A stretch of DNA of 64,000 nucleotides from positions 515,718-579,717 of the forward strand of contig JAFCDQ010000001.1 in assembly GCA_017609645.1 (NCBI GenBank), in the 5' to 3' direction. This DNA is from Candidatus Woesearchaeota archaeon (GTDB lineage: Archaea > Nanobdellota > Nanobdellia > Woesearchaeales > ARS49). Shown here piece after piece: positions 1 to 8,196 of the stretch (positions are counted from its first letter, which is position 1; each line of letters starts with the position of its first letter). Under the pieces are notes generated by a model that saw only the letters and a program-made list of their open reading frames with translations, searched no databases and was not told the DNA's origin. Made by a program: the position numbers and the translations under genes.

Positions 1-1
1 T

Positions 2-913
2 TTCAGTTTAGCAGATAATGCAAAAACACAGTTGGATTATAATATTATTTTTGAAGAAATCACAGACTTAGGAGATAAATTAATTCTAGATAATTTCGAA
101 ATCTTAAAAACTGTTTTAAAGAAAAATAAGAAAAAAGAACTTGAATTAATTGCTTTCTTTTGCATAGAAAACAGATTAAATGCAAAAGACTTCAAAACTC
201 TTAATAAAAAAGAATTTAGTTATGAAAATAAAATAAAACCGCTTTCTTTTGATAATAATATATTCATTTCACTCCTGCCGAAAAAAAAGAATGAAAGGCC
301 CAAAAAAATAATTTATAATTTTGTTGAAAATTTGTCAAAAATTATCACAACAGAAATTTTTAATGATGAGTTCTTTAATGAAGACAGATTAATTATTGCA
401 TACACTATGAAAACTAAAAAAATGGATAAGATTTTATCAAGATTAACTAAAGAATATTGTGCGGCAGGTTGTGAAAGCATACCTGTAGGTTGTTGTGATC
501 AAACAAGTTATTATTTTATGGGAATAAATGATAAAATGGTCAAATTACAGGAGAAGGAAGCTAAAAACAATGGCTGGCTTGACTTTCCATCAAACTGCAG
601 ATATCATACAAGCAAGGGCTGTAAATTAAAGTTATTCAAATCTCCTATTTGTCTTGGTTTTATTTGCGATCCTTTAGAAAAAGCGATCAGAGATGATTTT
701 GCTTGTGACTCTGCTGAATTGTTTATTGCTGATTTGAAACATTTAATCGATTTCGCAAGTTATTTTGCATATTGTGATTCTCTTTCTTATTCTGAATATT
801 TTGAAGAACTTTTTAAGACAATGGATTCTATGATTGCTAATGGAAACAAGCTTGTTGAGATTAAAGAATCATATTCTTCTATTAAACCAAAAAAACAACA
901 AATATATTTATAA
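2..913 (+). CDS. Cys-rich protein of unknown function, 5' truncated by window edge
   Basis: The track starts this ORF at a TTG (32), but the frame is open to base 2 with no stop, so the true start probably lies outside the window. The visible part is about 300 aa. The N-terminal half is Lys/Asn-rich. The C-terminal half has a Cys cluster (CAAGC, GCC, then CRYHTSKGC and CLGFIC), a spacing reminiscent of YkgJ-type metal or Fe-S binding proteins although the canonical CxxCxxCC is absent. No membrane segment is seen. Function unknown; metal binding is inferred only from the Cys pattern. Confidence 0.6.
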   Translation, partial: FSLADNAKTQLDYNIIFEEITDLGDKLILDNFEILKTVLKKNKKKELELIAFFCIENRLNAKDFKTLNKKEFSYENKIKPLSFDNNIFISLLPKKKNERPKKIIYNFVENLSKIITTEIFNDEFFNEDRLIIAYTMKTKKMDKILSRLTKEYCAAGCESIPVGCCDQTSYYFMGINDKMVKLQEKEAKNNGWLDFPSNCRYHTSKGCKLKLFKSPICLGFICDPLEKAIRDDFACDSAELFIADLKHLIDFASYFAYCDSLSYSEYFEELFKTMDSMIANGNKLVEIKESYSSIKPKKQQIYL

Positions 914-937
914 ACTCTCTCTCAATTTTTTGTAGAA

Positions 938-1690
938 TTAAACAGATGGGGGAACAGGTTCTGGAGTTTTATCTTTTTTTCTGCTAAATAATCCTTTAAA
1001 GATGCTTTTAATTCCTCTGTACGCATTACTTACAAGATGAGTAGTCATTACTAATGGCACTGAAGCAATTCCTGCTACAGGACTTACATATGATGCAAAT
1101 GCAGGTATCAAATAACGATAACTTTGTCCTTTATCTTTTTCTTTTAAGCTTTTGTAAGCTTTTCTTGAAGCTTTATATTCTTGATATAGTGCAACAGGGA
1201 AAAATGATCTTGCAAGAGCATATAATGTTGGACTGTTTTTTTCTTCAAAATCTTTAGCATGTCCTAATTCATGCAATCCAATTGCAGGAACATTAGAGTA
1301 AACAGTTGCTGTTTTTGTAAAAGGATTATAATGGTCTGATCTTGTTAATTTAGACTGTAATCCGCCAAGTAAAGTAGTAGGAATTCCTAACAAAATTCTG
1401 CCTAGCAAAGATGTTTTTTTCAGTCTGTCATCTTTAAATAATCTGTAAAGATCTTTGAATATTCTGGAATGCCCTATTCTAACAGTTGTGTTTTCTAATC
1501 CTGAATCTTCCAGATATTTTTGAACATAATCCTGTGTTTCCTCTTTTGGATAACTTCCAATTTTTGTGCTTAAGAATAATAGTTTTGTTGGCAAATTACC
1601 TATGAAACTTAAACTTCTTGAAATAGGGTCATCTCTCTTGATTTCCAGAGTATTTGTTCCAATTTCCAAAACCTTTTTTTCTAATGACAT
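938..1690 (-). CDS. putative zinc metallopeptidase-like protein (HELGH)
   Basis: A 250-aa protein with an HExxH motif (GLHELGHAKD, around residue 140), the hallmark of zinc metallopeptidases, followed by a hydrophobic stretch (IPAFASYVSPVAGIASVPLVM) that could be one or two membrane segments and a basic C-terminal tail. It converges on the upstream Cys-rich gene. No clear third zinc ligand or family signature is recognised, so peptidase activity is inferred from HExxH alone. It is divergent from scpA, with about 120 bp of promoter-like AT-rich sequence between them. Confidence 0.6.
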   Translation of the reverse strand: MSLEKKVLEIGTNTLEIKRDDPISRSLSFIGNLPTKLLFLSTKIGSYPKEETQDYVQKYLEDSGLENTTVRIGHSRIFKDLYRLFKDDRLKKTSLLGRILLGIPTTLLGGLQSKLTRSDHYNPFTKTATVYSNVPAIGLHELGHAKDFEEKNSPTLYALARSFFPVALYQEYKASRKAYKSLKEKDKGQSYRYLIPAFASYVSPVAGIASVPLVMTTHLVSNAYRGIKSIFKGLFSRKKDKTPEPVPPSV

Positions 1691-1781
1691 ACTGAATAAT
1701 AAGCACTACTAGTATTTAAACCTTTCCTTTTTATACTACTCAGAGGTAGTGAAGATAAGACTCTTAAATATACCAAATATA

Positions 1782-1790
1782 TTTATAAAT
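1782..1790 (+). promoter_or_regulatory. TATA box for the scpA operon
   Basis: TTTATAAAT lies about 21-29 bases before the scpA ATG, the archaeal TATA position for a transcript with almost no 5' leader. No Shine-Dalgarno sequence precedes this ATG, which fits a leaderless message. Confidence 0.55.
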
Positions 1791-1810
1791 CAGCCTTCTA
1801 TCAATACAGT

Positions 1811-2539
1811 ATGCACGACAGGATATTTCATCTATTAGTTGAGCAAGACGAAATCAGCTGGAAGTCTATGATTTTTGACTTAGTCAAAAAAGAAGGCTCA
1901 AACCCCTGGGATGTTGACATCTCAAAATTAACAGAAAAATACATTGAAAAAATTAAAAATTTAAAACAAGCAAATCTTAAAGTATCTGGCAAAGTAGTTC
2001 TTGCAGCAGCTATCTTATTAAGAATCAAATCTATTAAATTAGTTGGTGATGATTTAAGTGAGTTTGACAGATTAATCGCAGGAGAGGTCAGTGAAGAAGA
2101 ATTCTATGATGATTTGGCAAGAGAATTAGCACAAGGAGAAGAAAAACCAAAAGAAGCAATCAATTATGAACTGCTTCCAAGGCTTCCACAACCTAGAAAA
2201 AGAAAAATCAGTGTCTTTGAATTAGTAAATGCATTAGAAAAAGCATTAGAAGTCAAACAAAGAAGAATATTAAGAAGAACTCCTCCGCATATTGATGCGC
2301 CTGTAAAGAAGTTTGACATCAGCAAAGCAATTAATGACTTAGATTTGCGAATTAAAGGACTAATAAATTCAAAAAATCAATTAAAATTCAGTGATTTATT
2401 ATCAGAACAAACAAGCGATGAAATAGTATACACATTTTTGCCTTTATTGCATCTAAGCAATGAAGGTTATTATTATTTAAAACAAGACATACATTTTGGG
2501 GATATAATAATAGAAAAAGGTGATAAAGATGTTAACTGA
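1811..2539 (+). CDS. scpA: segregation and condensation protein A (kleisin)
   Basis: A 242-aa protein matching the ScpA kleisin family: an N-terminal region with SWKSMIFDLVKKEGSNPWDVDISKLTEKY, the hydrophobic helix VSGKVVLAAAILLRIKSIKL, an acidic linker, and a C-terminal winged-helix-like part (FSDLLSEQTSDEIVYTFLPLLHLSNEGYYYLKQ). ScpA bridges the two heads of an SMC dimer in chromosome condensation and segregation; no smc or scpB is visible here. It is the first gene of a compact run with a small ORF, pfdA and ftsY, overlapping the small ORF by about 11 bases. Length is normal for the family. Confidence 0.9.
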   Translation: MHDRIFHLLVEQDEISWKSMIFDLVKKEGSNPWDVDISKLTEKYIEKIKNLKQANLKVSGKVVLAAAILLRIKSIKLVGDDLSEFDRLIAGEVSEEEFYDDLARELAQGEEKPKEAINYELLPRLPQPRKRKISVFELVNALEKALEVKQRRILRRTPPHIDAPVKKFDISKAINDLDLRIKGLINSKNQLKFSDLLSEQTSDEIVYTFLPLLHLSNEGYYYLKQDIHFGDIIIEKGDKDVN

Positions 2540-2705
2540 AAATGAAAAAATATTTTTAAAAGAATTAGTCAAGCAAAGATTTGATGAGTTTAAAGAAGAA
2601 AGAGCAACAATCTTTGACCAGCTGCCTTTTAAGTTCTTTAAAAGCGAGCTGGAATACGAAGGTTTTTTAAAGAAATTGCTGGAAAAACTAGAAAAGAATG
2701 ACTGA
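2529..2705 (+). CDS. small charged helical protein, unknown
   Basis: A 58-aa Lys/Glu-rich, probably all-helical protein. The track starts at GTG 2520, but the ATG at 2529 is preceded at good distance by GGTGAT, an archaeal Shine-Dalgarno sequence, so I prefer 2529. It overlaps the end of scpA and the start of pfdA (ATG 2698), so the three are almost certainly translated from one message. No family recognised. Confidence 0.6.
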   Translation: MLTENEKIFLKELVKQRFDEFKEERATIFDQLPFKFFKSELEYEGFLKKLLEKLEKND

Positions 2706-3120
2706 AAAACAAGTAGATCCTAAGAATGAGCAATTGATTCAGCAAAAGTATACTGAACTGTATCAAATAGATATGAATATGCGGCAATTACAGCAGCAAA
2801 TAGAAGCTATCAACCAGCAAATTGTAGAATTAGAAAATATTTTACAAAGCCTGGAGGATTTAAAGAAAATTGACAAAGATGCTGAAGCTACCTGTATGTT
2901 CACACCAGGTATTTTTGTCAAAGCAAAAATAACAGATAATCAAAATGTCTTATTAAATGTCGGAGGAGGAACAATTGTAGAAAAACCAATTGATGATGCC
3001 AAAGATATTTTGCAAAAACAATCACTTGAACTGCAAATTTTACAGGATGAATTGCTGCGTAATCTAGACCACTTCACTGAAAAAGCCAACAAGTTAAAGG
3101 AAGAATTCCAAACCTTGTGA
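2698..3120 (+). CDS. pfdA: prefoldin alpha subunit
   Basis: 140 aa with the prefoldin alpha layout: an N-terminal coiled coil (residues about 10-55), a central beta hairpin region (TCMFTPGIFVKAKITDNQNVLLNVGGGTIVEKP) and a C-terminal coiled coil (about 100-140). Archaeal prefoldin is an alpha2 beta4 jellyfish-shaped holdase that passes unfolded proteins to the thermosome. The pfdA-ftsY neighbourhood is common in archaea and supports the call. It overlaps the preceding ORF by 8 bases, and its stop touches the start region of ftsY. Confidence 0.92.
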   Translation: MTEKQVDPKNEQLIQQKYTELYQIDMNMRQLQQQIEAINQQIVELENILQSLEDLKKIDKDAEATCMFTPGIFVKAKITDNQNVLLNVGGGTIVEKPIDDAKDILQKQSLELQILQDELLRNLDHFTEKANKLKEEFQTL

Positions 3121-3122
3121 AA

Positions 3123-4415
3123 ATGTTTAAATTTCTAAAAAACAAATTAAAAAAAGTTGTTGACAAGTTCTCTAAAAAGGTTGATGAAGAAGCTGAAGAA
3201 AAAAAAGAAGAAATTATTGTTGAAGAGCCTAAGGTTGAAGAAAAAAAAGAAGTAGTTACAGAAGAAAAAATTGTTATTGAAAAAGAGATTGAAGAGCCTA
3301 AGGTTGAGGAGAAAGTTGTTGAAAAAGCTGAAATAAAAAAAGAAGAACCTATTTTTAAAGAAGTTGACGAAATTATAGAAGCGGCAGAAGAAAAAGCCAA
3401 AGAACCAGAAATAAAAGAAGAAACTATAGTTACAGAAACACCTAAAAAAATAATCACAGAAAAAGTAATTGAAACAATCAAAGAAACTCCTAAAGAAAAA
3501 ATAATTGAAAAAAAAGAAATCATAACAGAAGAATCTAAGAGAGGATTTTTTGGCAAAATCAAGCAGGTTCTGACAACTAAGAAAATTAATGAGAAAAAGT
3601 TTGACGAATTATTCTGGGATTTAGAATTAGCATTATTAGAAAACAACACGGCATTAGAAGTCATTGAAAAAATAAAAAAAGACATGAAAAAAGTTCTTGT
3701 AGACAAACCAGTTCCAAAAGGACATGTAGAAGAACTAATAACATCAACTTTAAGATACAGCATAGACGAATTATTCATGCCAAATTATGATCTTGTTCAA
3801 AAAATCAAAGAATCAGACAAAAAACCATACGTAATCTGTTTTGTAGGCATAAATGGAAGCGGAAAAACAACAACAATAGCAAAAGTAGCACACTTATTGA
3901 AAAAAAATGGACTAAGTGTTGTACTAGCTGCAGCAGATACATTCAGAGCAGCTGCAATAGACCAATTACAAATACACGGCGACAAACTAGGAGTTAAAGT
4001 AATCAAACATGATTATGGAAGTGATCCAGCAGCAGTAGCATTCGATGCAGTTAAGCATGCAGAATCAACAAAAAAAGATGTAGTATTAATAGATACAGCT
4101 GGCAGAATTCACAGCAACACAAACTTAATGGCAGAATTAGAAAAAATAGTCAGAGTTTCAAAACCTGACTTAAAATTATTTGTTGGCGAAAGCATCACAG
4201 GAAATGACTGCACAGAACAAGCAAAGAAATTTGATGATGCAATAAGAATTAATGGAATAATATTGTCAAAAGCAGATGTAGATGATAAAGGCGGAGCAGC
4301 AATTAGTGTTTCATTTGTAACAAGAAAACCTATTCTTTATTTAGGAACTGGCCAGGAATATGATGACTTACAATTATTTAACAAAGAAGATCTTCTAAAA
4401 AGTATTGGACTTTAA
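3123..4415 (+). CDS. ftsY: signal recognition particle receptor FtsY
   Basis: About 430 aa. Residues about 1-150 are a long, highly charged Glu/Lys A-domain-like linker after a basic amphipathic start, which in this family contacts the membrane. The NG GTPase domain follows: P-loop GINGSGKTTT (about 243), AADTFRAAAIDQL, DTAGR, SKAD (usually TKxD) and the closing GTGQEYDDL. FtsY receives SRP-ribosome complexes at the membrane and hydrolyses GTP with SRP54. The ORF could start at GTG 3117 (overlapping the pfdA stop) or ATG 3123, two bases after that stop; I chose the ATG. The long minus-strand ORF opposite the linker is a codon-bias shadow. Confidence 0.93.
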   Translation: MFKFLKNKLKKVVDKFSKKVDEEAEEKKEEIIVEEPKVEEKKEVVTEEKIVIEKEIEEPKVEEKVVEKAEIKKEEPIFKEVDEIIEAAEEKAKEPEIKEETIVTETPKKIITEKVIETIKETPKEKIIEKKEIITEESKRGFFGKIKQVLTTKKINEKKFDELFWDLELALLENNTALEVIEKIKKDMKKVLVDKPVPKGHVEELITSTLRYSIDELFMPNYDLVQKIKESDKKPYVICFVGINGSGKTTTIAKVAHLLKKNGLSVVLAAADTFRAAAIDQLQIHGDKLGVKVIKHDYGSDPAAVAFDAVKHAESTKKDVVLIDTAGRIHSNTNLMAELEKIVRVSKPDLKLFVGESITGNDCTEQAKKFDDAIRINGIILSKADVDDKGGAAISVSFVTRKPILYLGTGQEYDDLQLFNKEDLLKSIGL

Positions 4416-5353
4416 ATTATCATCATCAACAATTTCGCAATAAACACAACATAAATCAAAACATACATCAAACCTTCCCAAATATGAATCTTCTTGCTAA
4501 TTCCTGAGAAACAAACTAATAAAGTTGCAACAATCAAGAAAGGCAGGCCAATAGTCAAAGTAACATTACTAACTGTTAAAGTTTTGAATAATGCAGGAAC
4601 TCCAACAACTAAAGCTGAATTAAATATATTTGAACCAAAGATATTTCCTAAGCCCATTTCAAAATTTCCTTTCATAGCAGCTGTTATTGTTACAACTAAT
4701 TCTGGTAAACTAGTGCCAATAGCTAAAGCAGTAATTGACAATACTCCTGTTCCCACTCCTAGTAATCCTCCTAATGTTATGATTGAATCTACTGTAAATT
4801 TTGCACCTAAATAAATAAAGAAAGCACTTACAATAATTCCTAATAACAATAATGATTTATTTGCTTTTACTTTTCTGACTTTTTTCTGTGTTACAGCACA
4901 TCTATGTTTGGTTGTGTAAATAATATAAAATGCGATTACAAACAAGGAAATGATTCCTTCAAATAATGTAATTGAACCATCAATCAGAAATAATACAAAT
5001 AAAGCCTGGCTTGCTAATAATAAAGGAATATCAATATCAATCAAATCTCTGTCAACTTTCAAAGCTCTAGCAAATATTGCACCTACACCAATTACTAATA
5101 ATATATTTGCAATATTACTTCCTACAACATTATCTAATACTATAGATACTTGGCCTTTGATTGTTGCTATTATGCTTGTTACAAATTCAGGCAGACTAGT
5201 TCCTAAAGCAACAATCGTAACACCAATAATGAATTGAGAAATTCCTAATGATTCTCCTAATTTCTGGCTGAATTTAACAAAATAACTAGAACTCTTGATA
5301 AGCACAAACATACTTACTATGAATATTATTGCCCAAACAAACCAAGGTAACAT
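4412..5353 (-). CDS. CaCA family Na+/Ca2+ (or K+-dependent) exchanger
   Basis: A 313-aa polytopic membrane protein, about 10 membrane segments, with the two alpha repeats of the Ca2+:cation antiporter superfamily: ALGTSLPEFVTSI with GSNIANILLVIG, and AIGTSLPELVVTI with GSNIFNSALVVG. The acidic residues of the GTSLPE motifs form the cation site. Length and layout match YrbG-like prokaryotic exchangers. It converges on ftsY with a 4-base overlap of the 3' ends. Ion specificity cannot be read from sequence. Confidence 0.9.
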   Translation of the reverse strand: MLPWFVWAIIFIVSMFVLIKSSSYFVKFSQKLGESLGISQFIIGVTIVALGTSLPEFVTSIIATIKGQVSIVLDNVVGSNIANILLVIGVGAIFARALKVDRDLIDIDIPLLLASQALFVLFLIDGSITLFEGIISLFVIAFYIIYTTKHRCAVTQKKVRKVKANKSLLLLGIIVSAFFIYLGAKFTVDSIITLGGLLGVGTGVLSITALAIGTSLPELVVTITAAMKGNFEMGLGNIFGSNIFNSALVVGVPALFKTLTVSNVTLTIGLPFLIVATLLVCFSGISKKIHIWEGLMYVLIYVVFIAKLLMMII

Positions 5354-5415
5354 AATTTCTCCTCTTTTTTATCAAAATACGTCTTTTTTAGTTATAAAGG
5401 TTTCTATGAGGGGTA

Positions 5416-6063
5416 TTATAACTTCCCTTCCCATTCTTTAAAAAATCTCTTCAAGAAATCTTTCATAAATTTATGTCTTTCTTTTGCAATTTCTTTTCCA
5501 GTTTTTGTATTCATCATATCTTTTAATTTTAATAATTTCTCATCAAAATGATTTATTGCAGAACCTCTTACAGTATCTGGGCTATATTTCTTTGTTTCTT
5601 CTCCAGGCACCCACATTGGATTATTATGATGGCTTGCGCACATAAAGCAACGAGCTATTCCAATAGCGCCGATAGCATCTAGATTATCAGCATCTTGTAA
5701 AATTTTAGCTTCAATTGTCTTAGGTTTTTTACCTTTAGCAAAACCATAAGTTTCATGAGTTTCTATGCAATGCAAAACTGAATCAATTTTATTTTTTGGA
5801 AATTTTACTTTTACAAGCATTTTTTTGATTATTTCAAGTGCTTCTCCTTTATAATGCAATTTTCCTGTTTTCTTTTCCCAAGGTCTTAGCACATCATGCA
5901 ATAATGCTGCTGCCCCAATCACTAATTTATCTCCGCCTTCTTTTGCGCTAATTTTCCTTGATAAATTAAAAGTTCTGATTGCATGATTTAAGTCATGACC
6001 GCTTGGATCAAATTTTAAGAATTCTTCAGCCTTTTTTTCAATTTCTTTAAACAACTCTTTCAT
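5416..6063 (-). CDS. HD-domain phosphohydrolase
   Basis: A 215-aa soluble protein with an HD metal-binding set: H in GHDLNHAIR (about 23-28), HD in ALLHDVLRPW (about 55), then HCIETHETYGF and a later Asp in LQDADNLDAIGAIG. This order matches the HD superfamily of metal-dependent phosphohydrolases (YedJ-like predicted hydrolases). Substrate unknown. It is one of three unrelated-length HD proteins within 9 kb. Confidence 0.82.
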   Translation of the reverse strand: MKELFKEIEKKAEEFLKFDPSGHDLNHAIRTFNLSRKISAKEGGDKLVIGAAALLHDVLRPWEKKTGKLHYKGEALEIIKKMLVKVKFPKNKIDSVLHCIETHETYGFAKGKKPKTIEAKILQDADNLDAIGAIGIARCFMCASHHNNPMWVPGEETKKYSPDTVRGSAINHFDEKLLKLKDMMNTKTGKEIAKERHKFMKDFLKRFFKEWEGKL

Positions 6064-6112
6064 AATCTATAATAAGTGACTGGTTTTTAAAAGATTTATG
6101 CAATCTCCAAAA

Positions 6113-6124
6113 CATTTTAAAACC
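6113..6124 (+). promoter_or_regulatory. TATA box for tRNA-Ala(CGC)
   Basis: CATTTTAAAACC lies about 25-36 bases before the mature 5' end of the tRNA. The same spacing is seen for the other plus-strand tRNAs here (8090-8100 for Ala-GGC; 11382-11394 for Met). Confidence 0.45.
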
Positions 6125-6148
6125 ACTTTAGCTACTCACACCAATACC

Positions 6149-6220
6149 GGGCGCTTAGCTCAGTGGTAGAGCGCAACGTTCGCAACGTTGAGGCCGCGAG
6201 TTCGATCCTCGCAGTGTCCA
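6149..6220 (+). tRNA. tRNA-Ala (anticodon CGC)
   Basis: Full cloverleaf by eye: acceptor GGGCGCT/AGTGTCC, D arm GCTC...GAGC, anticodon stem CAACG/CGTTG with loop TTCGCAA (anticodon CGC), T arm GCGAG TTCGATC CTCGC, discriminator A. G3:U70, the alanine identity pair, is present. CCA is not encoded and no intron is seen. A displaced second copy of the 3' acceptor strand follows about 70 bases downstream. Confidence 0.93.
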
Positions 6221-6291
6221 TTGTAGTAAAAAACAATCGACCAAAGGGAGATGATCCTAACCGTAGGTTAGCGAGACTTCCGTAGCGTCCA
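6221..6291 (+). repeat. tRNA-Ala 3'-end duplication with intervening hairpin
   Basis: The 71 bases after tRNA-Ala(CGC) end in AGCGTCCA (6284-6291), a near copy of the tRNA's own AGTGTCCA end. Between them lies a perfect 6-bp hairpin, CTAACC GTA GGTTAG (6257-6271). The displaced AGCGTCC pairs with the acceptor GGGCGCT better than the copy now in the tRNA (one wobble rather than two). This resembles the footprint of insertion at a tRNA 3' end. Confidence 0.5.
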
Positions 6292-6363
6292 TTCAAAATC
6301 ATAAATCTCAAAACATTTATAAAACATTAAGCCCTATATATAGGTTAAAGAGTGTGAACAGTT

Positions 6364-8082
6364 ATGATTGAAGGTTTTTTTATAGAGTTTAGCCTTATTG
6401 TTCTTATCGCAGTAGTTTGCGCAGGTATTATGCGTTTTCTAAAGCAGCCTTTGATTATAGGATATATTCTTGCAGGTATTTTAATTAGCCCTTATGCTTT
6501 TAATTTAGTAAGTTCTGCTGCTGCTATGTCTACTTTAGCTCAGATTGGTATCGCGTTACTTTTGTTCATGGTTGGTCTTAATCTTAATCCCAAGCATATT
6601 AAGGATGTTGGCAAGGTTTCTCTTTTCGCAGGTCTTGCTCAAATCGTTTTTACATTCCTTATTTGTTTATTTATAGCAAATCTTGTTGGTTTTCCTATAA
6701 TTATCTCAATATATGTTGCTATTGCACTTACTTTTAGCAGTACTATTATTGTGATGAAACTTTTGTCAGACAAAGGCGATATTGACAGTTTGTATGGCAA
6801 AATCTCAGTTGGTTTTCTTATTGTCCAAGACTTAGTTGCTATTGCTGCTTTGATGGTTATTTCTTCTATGTCTAATAATAATATTACTTTTTCAAGTTTT
6901 GCTTTAGAAACAGTACTGAAAGGAATTATTCTTTTTATTTTACTGTTCTTGTTTGGCATTTCTCTCTTGCCTCGTATTATCAAATTCGCAGCTAAATCTC
7001 AAGAGTTTTTGCTTTTGTTTTCAATAGGATGGTGTTTAGCTCTTGCAACTGTTTTTTCTATTTTCGGCTTTTCTGTTGAAATTGGAGCTTTACTCGCAGG
7101 AGTCACTCTTTCGCTTTCGCCTTATCGTTTTGAGATTAGCGCTAAATTAAGGCCTTTACGTGATTTTTTCATTGTTTTGTTTTTTATTTTACTTGGTTCA
7201 CAGATGGTTTTCTCGAGTTTTAACATATTTTTGATACCTATCATTTTGTTTTCTGTTTTCACTTTATTGATCAAACCAGTAATTATTATGATTTTGTTAG
7301 GTTTGTTTGGTTATACTAAAAGAACTAGTTTCTTGACAGGTATTACTTTAGCTCAAATAAGCGAATTTTCTTTTATTGTTATTGCTTTGGGTGTAAAGGT
7401 AGGCCATCTTCCTCAAGAAATTTTATCTCTTGTTGCTTTTGTAGGATTAATCACTATTGCAGGTTCTACTTATTTTATTTTGTATGTTAATAAGTTGTAT
7501 AAAATATTTTCTCCTTATCTTAAAATTTTTGAGAGAAGATCCAAAAAGATTGATGAACATAAATATCATTCAGATAAATCTTATGATATTATTTTATTTG
7601 GTTTGAATAGAGTTGGTTATGATTTGCTTAATTCTTTTAAGAAAATTAAAAAGAATTTTTTGATTGTTGATTTCAATCCTGAAACTGTTTTAGATCTTGC
7701 TAAACAAGGTGTTGATTGTCGTTATGGGGATGCGGGTGATTCTGAATTATTGAATGATCTGAATTTGCAAAAAGTTAAAATGGTGGTTTCTACTATTCCT
7801 AATTTTGATACTAACTCGTTGCTTATCCAAAATATAAGGAAGAAAAATAAGAGAGCCATCATCATTGTTGTTTCTCATGATATTGAAAAAGCCATAACTT
7901 TGTACAAGCAAGGCGCCACTTATGTTATTATGCCTCATTTCCTTGGCGGAACTCATACATCTGCAATGATTGAAGGATTTGGATTTAATACAAGTAAATT
8001 CTTAAAAAAGAAGATTGAACACACAGCTCATTTAAAAAAGCGTAAAAAGATTGGTCATGACCATCCTAAGCATTCTTATTAA
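6364..8082 (+). CDS. CPA2 monovalent cation/H+ antiporter with RCK (TrkA-N) domain
   Basis: 572 aa. Residues about 1-385 form a 12-13 segment membrane domain of the CPA2/KefB type (GYILAGILISPY, LLLFMVGLNLNP, GFLIVQDLVAIAAL, IGALLAGVTLSLSP). Residues about 405-550 are a cytoplasmic Rossmann TrkA-N domain (DIILFGLNRVGYDLL, LIVDFNPE, CRYGDAGDSELL) that binds NAD(H)/nucleotide to gate the transporter in this family. It ends with a His/Lys-rich tail. It likely exchanges K+ or Na+ for H+. Monocistronic, with a TATA-like TTTATAAAA around 6316. Confidence 0.9.
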   Translation: MIEGFFIEFSLIVLIAVVCAGIMRFLKQPLIIGYILAGILISPYAFNLVSSAAAMSTLAQIGIALLLFMVGLNLNPKHIKDVGKVSLFAGLAQIVFTFLICLFIANLVGFPIIISIYVAIALTFSSTIIVMKLLSDKGDIDSLYGKISVGFLIVQDLVAIAALMVISSMSNNNITFSSFALETVLKGIILFILLFLFGISLLPRIIKFAAKSQEFLLLFSIGWCLALATVFSIFGFSVEIGALLAGVTLSLSPYRFEISAKLRPLRDFFIVLFFILLGSQMVFSSFNIFLIPIILFSVFTLLIKPVIIMILLGLFGYTKRTSFLTGITLAQISEFSFIVIALGVKVGHLPQEILSLVAFVGLITIAGSTYFILYVNKLYKIFSPYLKIFERRSKKIDEHKYHSDKSYDIILFGLNRVGYDLLNSFKKIKKNFLIVDFNPETVLDLAKQGVDCRYGDAGDSELLNDLNLQKVKMVVSTIPNFDTNSLLIQNIRKKNKRAIIIVVSHDIEKAITLYKQGATYVIMPHFLGGTHTSAMIEGFGFNTSKFLKKKIEHTAHLKKRKKIGHDHPKHSY

Positions 8083-8123
8083 TAGAAAACCTTTTAACTC
8101 TTAGATTTCTCCCAGTCCCAGAG

Positions 8124-8195
8124 GGGCTGGTGGCGAAATGGTATCGCGTCCGCTTGGCTGGCGGAAGACTGCGGGTTCGACTCCCGCTCAGTCCA
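8124..8195 (+). tRNA. tRNA-Ala (anticodon GGC)
   Basis: Cloverleaf by eye: acceptor GGGCTGG/TCAGTCC with G3:U70 (alanine identity), D arm GCG...CGC, anticodon stem TCCGC/GCGGA with loop TTGGCTG (anticodon GGC), T arm GCGGG TTCGACT CCCGC, discriminator A. Position 37 is T rather than the usual purine. A CCAGTCCC stretch just upstream (8112-8119) can pair with the 5' acceptor strand GGGGCTGG. The HAD gene ATG begins one base after the tRNA's last base. No intron, CCA not encoded. Confidence 0.9.
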
Positions 8196-8196
8196 T

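Noticed and set aside
3074-3778. 234-aa minus-strand ORF opposite ftsY
   Set aside because: Ser/Phe/Ile-rich shadow of the Glu/Lys-rich ftsY linker; no independent support.
6221-6291. Box C/D guide RNA behind tRNA-Ala
   Set aside because: A GATGAT-like string is present but no matching D box or terminal stem was found.
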